Assembly: GCA_946122785.1 (NCBI GenBank)
Contig: CAMGYJ010000006.1
Location: 52,596,066-52,660,065 of the forward strand
Length of the DNA: 64,000 bases
From: Linum tenue
Lineage: Eukaryota > Streptophyta > Magnoliopsida > Malpighiales > Linaceae
Reading direction: 5' to 3'
In this document: positions 56,112 to 64,000 of the stretch, piece after piece
Position numbering within the stretch: the first letter of the stretch is position 1
How the letters are laid out: the number at the start of each line of letters is the position of its first letter
Notes under the pieces: model-generated
Told to the model about the DNA's origin: nothing
Seen by the model: the letters and a program-made list of their open reading frames with translations, nothing else
Database searches by the model: none
Position numbers and translations under genes: made by a program

Positions 56112-57277
56112 GGGTTAATACCCTAGTTTGGCCTGAAGTATAGCGTTAGTGACAGTTGTGTCACGACTTTTTCAATGAGACATTTATGGCATACTTTTCA
56201 AATTAATGGACATATTTGGCCTGAAACTTGTGTTGGCCGTTAAAATTGACGGTCAAACATTCTTACCGTTAATGACTCAGCAAAATACAGCTAATGTGGA
56301 TAATTTTCTCGCCATATCATTAAATAATCATGTATTTAATGTTTTGAAAAAATTAAAAAATAAAAACAAAACAACAAATTAAAAAAAAAATCACCACAAA
56401 GTCAAAATCCCTACTTCTTCTCTCTTCACTCTCGACAAAAATCCACCCCGTCGCACGCCCGCAACACCAACCCGTCCACATTCGGTCGCCACTCCATCTT
56501 CCTTAAGCCTTTGCCGCCACCCTTCATCTTCCCTCCACCATCAACTTCCTCTGTTCAATCTCCCACTGCCTCGACAATGTTGCCTTGCTCTTCGTCATTT
56601 TCCATATCTACATCGCCTCCCTCGGAGCCATCGTCGTCAAGATCGATGCCATTCCTCGCGACTGCAACCCTTGCTCTGCTTCGCCGCTCTCGACGCCACA
56701 GTTTCAGAGATCGACTCCATCCTCCATATATATGTCCTCGCGTCGTTGTCGTCTGTCACCATCGTCTCTTCGGCACAACATCGGTTTCCCCTGTATCAAA
56801 TCGGTGGCAGCCAACCATCGGAGCCACGATGACCACCGTCGCACCTGCTTCATCTCCCGCCGCATAGTTTGACGATAAGGCCGGCTGTCGGTAAGGAGAG
56901 GGAATCAGACATGTGGGGAATTAGAGGTGAGGTTGGATGTTGGAGGAAGGGAGTTGCGATGGAGGAATCGAAGGTGAGGTTAGAACTTAGGAGAAGAAGA
57001 TGAAGATAAGGAAGAGAGGGTTTTTTTAGGATTTTATTTATTTAAATTTGTTTTTCATTTTTTATTTTCAATTAATAAGTGACGTGAATGCCACCTCAGC
57101 ACTGGATGTTGAGTCATTAACGGAATATATGTTTGACCGTTAATATTAACAGTCAACACAAGTTTTGGGCCTAATCTGTCCATTACTTTGAAAAGTAGGT
57201 TGTAAATGTCTTATTTGAAAAGTCGGGGCACAACTGTCACTTATGCCAAACTTCGGGCCAAACTAGAGTACTAACCC
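56112..57277. mobile_element. Mutator-like element nested in the larger one
   Basis: Inverted ends of about 200 bp: left GGGTTAATACCCTAGTTTGG, right inverted GGGTTAGTACTCTAGTTTGG, with shared GTGACAGTTGTG and GTTAATGACTCA inside. TTTATTTTT occurs at 56103-56111 and 57278-57286, a 9-bp duplication (low complexity, so weaker evidence). The GC-rich centre (about 56440-56870) holds open frames with no known domain. Confidence 0.85.
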
Positions 57278-57463
57278 TTTATTTTTTAACTTCAAAATTA
57301 ATTAATTTTATAATTCAAAATGACGTGGCAATGATATGATAACTAGTCGCTGACATGTTGGACGATTTGACATCCTAGTCGGTCTAACGTTAATCTAACT
57401 GATGGAGTCTCTAACACAGTTAAAGTTCCTAACAGAAATGGCTAGATTTGTCACACTACGATC

Positions 57464-57951
57464 TAGGGGTGGGCATTCGGTCGGTTCGGTTTCGATCGAA
57501 TCGAAATTAGGAATACCGGGTCCCCGAATTATCTCAAACCTCAAACCGAATTATAATTCGGTTCGGTTTGGTTTTTCACACAAAACCAAATTTGTGAAGC
57601 TACTTGTATCTTCTCATTTTTAAATTATTTTTCACCCCTAATATAAACAATAAATATGCAATTATATGCATCAACAATGATAAAATCAAATTTTCAACAC
57701 ATAAGTCATAAAATATTTCAAATATTTAAGTCTAAAAACAACTACAAACATTAAAATCCACCATTTGGAGCTTGCAATTATAGTATTTTGGTTTTTCAGT
57801 CGGAAATTCGGTTCGGTTGAAAGAACTCTGATTTCCGAACTATCCATATTTTCCTTCCGAATTCCGAACCGAATAGCATTAATTCGATTTCGGTTCAATT
57901 TAATTCGGTTTAGGTTCTGTTCGGATTTACCGAACCGGTTGCCCACCCCTA
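57464..57951. mobile_element. hAT-type MITE in the right TIR of the 17-kb element
   Basis: Ends TAGGGGTGGGCATTCGG and, inverted, TAGGGGTGGGCAACCGG. Flanks CTACGATC and CTACGTTT match at 6 of 8. Filled with TTCGGTTCGG / CCGAACCGAA. 488 bp, non-coding. Confidence 0.85.
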
Positions 57952-58041
57952 CTACGTTTGTGTTTTTTTTTATAGTTATAACTATATTTGTCACAAAACT
58001 ATACAAATACAAGTGTATTTTGCCATTAAAATATCACTAAA

Positions 58042-58210
58042 CCTAGTAACTGGCTCAAATACCCAAAACCCTACAAAAACCCAGATTTCTATCCTAGTAA
58101 CTAGATCAAATACCCAAAAGGCCAAAACCCTTAAAAAACCCATATTTCTATCCTAGTAACTAGATCAAATACCCAAAACCCTACAAAACCCCAGATTTTT
58201 ATCACAACGC
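58042..58210. repeat. Three tandem copies of a 51-59-bp unit
   Basis: CCTAGTAACT starts at 58042, 58093 and 58152, each followed by AAATACCCAAAA and an ACCC-rich stretch. It lies just outside the Mutator-like element. 58211-58580 holds no gene I can support. Confidence 0.8.
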
Positions 58211-58580
58211 AGTTTCCCAAATTTCTTGAAGGGCTCACTCAATCGAAGCCAGGTCTTCCTGGCCCCTTTCTCGTTGTCTACTTGAGTCATGGACCGCTAA
58301 CCCGAGAGTATACAAAGCGCAGACTTGCTTGTAGAAATTACACGCTATGTAGATAACAAGGTTTGAGCTTTGAGGGAAGAAAAAGGGCTAGTTTTCTGTG
58401 ATCTGAAACTATCAATTTCAACCAAAACTTAAGCACCTCTTTATGTTGTTTCCAAAATCAACAATGAGCAATGAAAAGTCGAGCAGGCATCGATCATTTA
58501 GTTCTTAGATAAGGGAAGGGCATGAACGTGTCATCATTCAGACTAAGAGAAGGGTAAATACAACGAAGTGTGCAATGGAA

Positions 58581-58739
58581 ATTGCTCCCCAGCTCGAATA
58601 AACGGCGTTTAGAATCAGAACTGAAACTGCATCTCAGGGGTTTAGCCAATCGCTTCAAGGTTTGCTCCCCCACTCGAATAAACACCGTTTAGATCAGAAC
58701 TGGAACTGCATCTCAGGAGTATAGCCAATCGCTTCAAGG
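58581..58739. repeat. 80-bp tandem duplication covering the end of CBR1
   Basis: 58581-58660 and 58661-58739 share GCTCCCC...CTCGAATAAAC and GCATCTCAGG and AGCCAATCGCTTCAAGG. The copy at 58661 contains the working last 15 codons and stop of CBR1; the downstream copy carries the same codons with an in-frame TAA and acts only as 3' UTR. Confidence 0.88.
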
Positions 58740-61281
58740 TGTGCTGCCATGGCCTTGTTCATTGGTGGCGGGCCACACCTAAGAATCTGCACATTTGCGT
58801 TGTATATGGTTAGCAGCTGATGAAGTTGATGGCTTAGCAGGAGAACTGATGAATAGAATAATGCACAGAAAAATCACAGAATTCAGCAAAGGCTACCTGG
58901 ATATCAGCTGCTGGAGCTGGCAAATGGGTTTGAATAATTTCTTTTGAAACAAAGCCAACACCACCATTCCATACCTCTGGAGGCTGCATTTCAGTGTATC
59001 TTGATATCGTTAATGATGCAATCGTTATTTAACTAAAGCCATGAACAAAGGCAACTATAGCAGAAAGGTTTCCAGTTTAATTATGAACCTGATTCAAGAC
59101 ATAGTAGATCTTGAAGCTGTCAGGGTACCGAGAAGCAAGGACTTCCAGTTCCTCCTGCAAATTAAATTGGGATTTCAGTTAATTACTGAGTTTAAAAGTG
59201 AGGTCTATGATTAGTTGGAACAACCCCAGAACATTTATAGGAAGAGTGCAGCTTGATTTGCCAGTAGAATGATTATCCAAGAGAATCCTGATTTTGCCAC
59301 CAAACCAAGTAATAAATCTAGACCCACAGTAGACTGAAAGCATTGGAAAATCCCTTCCAGCTGTTTCAACCGCTTATACAGTTTTCTAGCTGGACAAGTC
59401 GAGGCCTTTTACTTCTATCAAGTTAAATGCTTGCAGGATACCCACATTACCTTCAACAAAATGTCATCATGTGTTACGTTGGCATAAATAAGATGGACCT
59501 TCGTCTGGTCTTTTGGGTTTTCCAGTATTGCTCTGGCAACCTAAAGCAGTAATCCAGCAAAGTAAATCTTAAATAAATCTTCGCCAAAAGTTAAGTCTTG
59601 TGGTATTGGCACCCAGGATAACTCAAATAAAAATGAGAGGTATGTAGAAACTAATAGCCGAAAAGTTAGCTTTCAGAACGTACTTGGAACATTGGTGTAA
59701 TGCCAGAACCACCGGCAAGCATCCCAAAAGCTCTAACTTGGCCTGGTTGGTATCTAAATCGCCCCTGTTTACAAGTTAAAACTCAGATATTATTAGCAAC
59801 ATAACTTGAGCAACTCTTCCTAGTTCCTATGATGGAAATCATAGTCGAGCAAAATATATAATAGTTCAACTAACAATAAGTAACAGCCCTAGAGGATGCT
59901 CAATATTGCAGAAATCGATATCCAGAACTAAAATGCCAAAGTTTATATTCAGTATTTCAATGAAAAAGCAAAAGTGAATTCGACATTATTGATAAAATGG
60001 GCCTCGTACCTTGGGTCCTTTCACAGCAAGGCTCTCGCCAACACGCATCTCCCTGAAATGGTGGGACATTCTCCCTTGTGGATACATCTAATTTAGAAGG
60101 AAATCCAAATTAAGTTATAAGCAGTGCGAACTGATCAAGAATTGACTACTAGCATGATCCAACTGAACCAAAAAGAACAATCCCTTCTTTATAACTTCCC
60201 CTTGTCTGATTAGCCTTAGAATGATTCAAAAAATTGAACCTTTTCTAGCAGAAACTGCTAACAAAATCGAACAACAAAAGTGCCCATTTAACTATGGGAA
60301 ATCAAAAGACTCCATCATCATAGTCCTTTTGTTCCATGATGAGACAGTGTTCAAGGAGAAATAATGAAGTCAAGTGAAGGAAAGATCATGTACCTTAATA
60401 ACCAACTCAAAATGTCCAAGATCAGAGTCAAGGGTAGTTGGAGTATAGGGTTTAAGAACTTCCTCTCCCTGACTATCCTTGCCCCTGCAAGAGAGAAAGC
60501 TGTATAAGAACCAAGCAACGAAAAATAAACAAGCCAAAAAGGAAGACTTAACTCCATCCGCGGCATTGTTACTTCCCTATTATCATGGCTGATGCAGAAC
60601 AAATTCTGATGACTAATACCAAATGTGGGCTATGACTAACATGAACAACCAACCATTTTGGCGAAGGAAGAGGGATCAGGAAAAAACCTGCAACTAATAT
60701 GCTGACCAATAGGCAAGCCCAATACTGAAGTTGGAGAAGGCAGTGCAAACGTGAACTTGGCCACATTATGACTAAGCTGCGTGCGCTTGACGAGTTTAAA
60801 GTCCCTGAAGTTCTCAGGGTCTAAGCAACCTGTAAAAGAAGTAACAAATATATATCTAAGTTACCGGCCAATTAAACATTCAGCAGTAAATCGAAACAAT
60901 AGTGCATCCCACAGTTCAACTAGATCAACTGGATCCCAATTCCCAATTCTTCCCGTGAAACTTGTCATAATCACAGAACTACAAATCAGACAATTGGAAG
61001 CAACTAAAACATGCATGATTTGTCTCAAAGTTCGCAACTTTATGAGAACCCATCACTCAGAAATGCCAACAAAAGTAATCCACCTGAGAAACCGGCATCA
61101 GGAATCAATTCTCATCTACGTTTCGCCAGTAGCCCAAAATAACAAAGAGAGTTCAGAAGTCCAAACCTCTAGATTTCTTGGAGGAGAAGAGGAAGATAGC
61201 ACCAATGCCAATGGCGACAACAGCCACGGCGACGCCCACGAGGATCTGAGGGTCAACTGTCTGCAGGAATTCCAAATCCAT
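58694..61281 (-). CDS. CBR1: NADH-cytochrome b5 reductase 1
   Basis: Nine exons join without a frame break to 280 codons: 61281-61167, 60829-60688, 60484-60394, 60087-60010, 59764-59684, 59540-59451, 59154-59089, 58983-58897, 58786-58694. The enzyme passes electrons from NADH through FAD to cytochrome b5 (and desaturases and other acceptors) at the ER, where the N-terminal anchor holds it. Seen: anchor at about 10-36 ([19 protein letters not shown]), [12 protein letters not shown], the FAD motif KPYTPTT (97-103), the NAD site [14 protein letters not shown] (156-169), [20 protein letters not shown] and the family end PEMQFQF. Arabidopsis CBR1 is 281 residues and matches along its length. All introns are GT-AG. 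An 80-bp duplication touches the 3' end. The gene stands alone next to transposon clusters. Confidence 0.97.
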
Positions 61282-62079
61282 CTTAGCGGTAGTGAGTGAT
61301 CCCCGTAAACCCACGGTTTTCTCCGTTGCTTGCCACCCAGCTGAAGTCAATGAAATTTATAAAAGAGAAAGGGATTGAGCGTCTCTCAGCTGTGGGCGAA
61401 AAAAACAAGGGAACGACTGAGAGCGGGACTCAAAACTGGGGGCTTGAATAAAGAAAGAGAGACTCGGGGATATGTGTGTTTTATACTTTTATTTGAAAAC
61501 TTGGTAGGTGGAGAACTTTGGAGGCATTGTATGGGAGTGAGATTGCTAAAACCAGAAAATTACTGGGGATCTCAGGAATTTTGGTACACCTACCAACCAC
61601 TACCTTACGGCTTACACCACACCACACCACACCACACCAGTATATACAAACGCTCACGTGTGGAAAGTCCACTTCTCACGTGCCTATTTCTGGCCTGATT
61701 GGGCTTAGTGGTGACGGCTAGTGCTGCAAATTAGCACAAACATCTCATGGGTGGCTTGACATCTCGAAACGAATACGTTCGACACTTATTTGATTATATG
61801 AGTTTGATTAGAGTTCGTAAACTCATTACGAGTTGAGATGAAGAAAAAGCGAGTCACTATTTTAGTAAAAGAGATGACTCAAGTTAGATTAAAACTCAAC
61901 TCGGTTCGGTTCTTCTACAGCCCTAGTCATAGCCCAATGTCGAATAAGACTTTTCAATGGTTTTTATGGTACAATCTAACTTTATCCTATTATAAAGCAA
62001 TGTGGTTGAAACGAACTAAAATATGAATTATTGTAGCGAGCGGTTCATACTTTATTGGTTTAATTCAGTATCAAATTGC
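61282..62079. promoter_or_regulatory. CBR1 leader and upstream region, with microsatellite and small MITE
   Basis: The first 100-200 bp are presumed 5' UTR and core promoter on the reverse strand. ACACC repeats about five times at 61615-61638. 61719-61925 has ends TAGTGCTGCAAATTAGC and inverted TAGGGCTGTAGAAGAACC; its flanks GTGACGGC and GTCATAGC match 5 of 8, so it may be a worn hAT MITE. No other gene. Confidence 0.45.
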
Positions 62080-62088
62080 TAAATAATT

Positions 62089-63460
62089 GGGTTAATTGCA
62101 TTCTCGGTCATGAGATTACAAAAAAGTTTCTGTTTGGTCACTCAAAATATTTAAATCCATTCATGGTCACTACATTCAGTAAAACAATCCAAATTTGGTC
62201 ACTCTCCGTCCAACTCCGTTAACTTAGATTGATGTGGCAGTTAACTCTCATAGTTGACTGTTAAATCTGTGACGTGACAATTAAAAAAAATTAATTGTAA
62301 ATATTCCACCTCATTATCACTACTATTAAAAATTAAAAAATTAAAATTATTCATTTTAAATACCTAATGAACTAATAAAATAAGTTGTTGTGGTCATCTC
62401 TGTATAAAGTAACTCACCAGATTCGGAGAACTAGCCGGAGAGAGGGAACCTGGATGGACGGCGGGGGCAGGAACCAAGGCGAAATTGTGGAAGTGTAGAG
62501 CGAAATAACGGAGAGAAGAAGACAGCACAATCCGATTTCGAGCAAGCTGGCGGCGGTGGCTGAAATTTCCAAACTACAAAGTCGGAAGAGGAGTTGGTTG
62601 AATCCAACGACGCTCCTTCTCCTCCTCGAGATCTCCGCCGACTTTCGATTCTCCTTCTTGATCTGCCTTGCCCTCCTCTTCTCCCCGCTCTCCCCTCCGC
62701 TCCTCCCTTCACTCCTCTGCTCTTCGGCATGCTCCTCGACCTCGTCGTCATCGGCCTCACCAAAGCTGAGCTCTCTATTCGCGTTCTTCCGCACTTCGGA
62801 TTTCAATTCCCGATCTCTCTCGCTCGCCGGAACCTCTACAACAGCTTTTGACGCCGTTCTAGTCAGTTTCAACCGTTCACTGTCACAATCCGTCTCCGTC
62901 ACTCTCACTTCATCAAGCGGCATCCCTCCTCACTCTTTTTGCTTCTCCATGAGAATTGATTCGATTCTCGATCGCTCACTTTCAGATGGCCAGGCTCAGA
63001 TCTTCAGCTTCCACTAGTTAGGAATAGAGTTCCTGGAGCTTTATCCGGGAGAAATGCAAGGTCTCAGAGCCAAATTTAGGGTGGTGGCAGTGGATGCGGG
63101 TAACTTTTTAGATTGCTCTGCTCGGTCTGTACGCACTGTTCACCCTCTTTTAGTCGACGGTGAGAAAGAGGGGTGAGATTAGTTCATTAGGTATTTAAAA
63201 TGAATAATTTTTAATTTTTAATAATGAGGTGGAATATTTAAAATTAATTTTTTATTAATTTTTAATTGTCATGTCACAGATTTAACGGTCTACTATGAGA
63301 GTTGACTGCCACGTCAACCAAATTTAACGGAGTTGGACGGAGAGTGACCAAATTTGGATTGTCTTACTAAATGTAGCGACCATGAGTGGATTTAAATATT
63401 TCGACTGACCAAACATGAACGTTTTTTGTAATCTCAGTGACCAACAATACAATGAACCCC
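62089..63460. mobile_element. Mutator-like element carrying gene-like sequence
   Basis: Inverted ends of about 300 bp: the left reads GGGTTAATTGCATTCTCGGT and the right, inverted, GGGGTTCATTGTATTGTTGG. They share GGTCACT, CCGTCCAACTCCGTTAA and TTATTCATTTTAAATACC. TAAATAATT is duplicated exactly at 62080-62088 and 63461-63469. The centre (62420-63180) is GC-rich and holds a 169-codon open frame on the reverse strand. No transposase, so non-autonomous and possibly a Pack-MULE. Confidence 0.9.
62414..62923 (-). pseudogene. Probable captured gene fragment, one membrane segment
   Basis: The frame starts MPLDEVRVTETDCDSERLKL, has an acidic then basic middle (EADDDEVEEHAEEQRSEGRS; EKRRARQIKKENRKSAEISR) and a hydrophobic segment near 125-150 (SLEISATAASLLEIGLCCLL). 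It ends in P-rich sequence that looks like read-through. The clean N-terminus, codon-like composition and loss of sense at the TIR side fit the 5' end of a host gene taken up by the element. The parent gene is unknown to me. Confidence 0.45.
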
Positions 63461-63469
63461 TAAATAATT

Positions 63470-64000
63470 ATTAAAAATTTGACACCTCATAAGTCATATA
63501 TAAGATTATTCTAAGTAGAATACACATAATAATACATTAAAAATTCAAAATAGAATATATTACTCTTAAAGGTACATGAGTACTTAAGTTCTAATGTCAA
63601 ACTCAAAATATTAATGATTCCCAAAATAAAAATAATGATTTTGACACTCTTCTTGCCATACGAATAATAGTAAAGAAAGTCAAGACATAAAACAATAGTC
63701 TCAAATATATGAAATACTAAACATGCAATCACTCAAATACAACTCAAACAACTATGCAACTTCATAATAATTAGCATTCGATGAATCACTACTTGAAGAC
63801 TTCATCTCAACTACGACCCTATAATCATCATCATCATCTAACAAGTAAAAAAAATTTACAAGCAACAAAATGTTGTTATTAACCATAAGTTAAAAATCAT
63901 GTAACAGATGAATGTTTTTTGTTTTGTTTAATAGTATGACAATTCAATCTTCATTGCATCTTCTTTTTCCATTTGTAGCTCCACTTCCTCCACGAATGTC
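63470..64000 (-). other. AT-rich edge; possible last exons of a gene on the reverse strand
   Basis: On the reverse strand TFVEEVELQMEKEDAMKIEL runs in from the window edge, and after a possible intron (acceptor TTACTTGTTAG at about 63840) LLDDDDDYRVVVEMKSSSS with SNANYYEVA and a stop at about 63755 follow. The short acidic end with YYEVA recalls C-termini of plant hAT/BED-type transposase genes, but this is weak. The gene would continue beyond 64000. Confidence 0.25.

Larger units (their letters stand above)
40842..58024. mobile_element. Mutator-like element stretched to 17 kb by nested insertions
   Basis: The left end GGCAAAATACACTTGTA... and the right end (inverted GGCAAAATACACTTGTATTT) match, and the 9-bp flank ATTAAAATA is identical at 40833-40841 and 58025-58033. 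Removing the inserted elements (41280-48595, 48890-55812, 56112-57277, 57464-57951 and their duplications) leaves about 1.3 kb, the size of the other Mutator-like elements here. The core is GC-rich (41040-41279, 48596-48889, 55818-56111), suggesting captured host sequence. Confidence 0.9.

Noticed and set aside
56511..56872. Two overlapping frames of about 100 codons (S/P-rich and V/I-rich)
   Set aside because: Low-complexity composition inside a Mutator-like element, no domain; too weak to call a captured gene.

Overview
The window looks like repeat-rich eudicot nuclear DNA. Genes have spliced GT-AG introns, the intergenic space is AT-rich, and the transposon families are plant types (Ty1-copia, tRNA-Asp-primed LTR elements, L1-type LINEs, hAT, Mutator-like, PIF/Harbinger). 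I cannot name the species from sequence alone. Only three intact protein-coding genes are convincing: a MATE/DTX transporter (12813-14947, +), a GT47 exostosin-family glycosyltransferase (15252-17092, -) that converges on it with about 300 bp between the stop codons, and NADH-cytochrome b5 reductase 1 (CBR1, 58694-61281, -). All exon joins of the three genes were worked out from reading frame and GT/AG sites and each totals a whole number of codons.

Left part (1-12.8 kb): tandem repeats of 60 bp and about 390 bp; a broken exon of unknown origin; a TAGTGGTA-rich field split by a 1.2-kb hAT element with a perfect 8-bp target duplication; several hAT-type MITEs with 8-bp duplications; a Mutator-like element; and a probable 5'-UTR exon for the MATE gene followed by a long intron.

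Middle (18-39 kb): a collapsed PIF/Harbinger element; a gypsy-like gag fragment that runs in frame into LINE ORF1; then LINE sequence interrupted by a non-autonomous LTR element, a copia element without a 5' LTR, a 2.5-kb tandem duplication of a LINE segment, and a second copia element in reverse orientation. The LINE RNase H end reappears at 38.4 kb, so much of 20-39 kb may be one LINE locus repeatedly invaded.

Right part (39-58 kb): the most striking structure is one Mutator-like element of about 1.3 kb original size, whose ends at 40842 and 58024 still carry a perfect 9-bp target duplication. It has been expanded to 17 kb by two full-length non-autonomous LTR retrotransposons (41280-48595 and 48890-55812), a second Mutator-like element and a MITE. 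These LTR elements share a tRNA-Asp primer site, one acidic ORF of about 400 residues with a conserved end and no visible pol, conserved hairpins, and dyad-rich LTRs. They are the best candidate here for a little-described system: a mobile family whose single protein I do not recognise and which must borrow reverse transcriptase and integrase.

Far right (58-64 kb): CBR1 with a duplicated last-exon segment, then a further Mutator-like element carrying gene-like sequence, and a possible gene end at the window edge.
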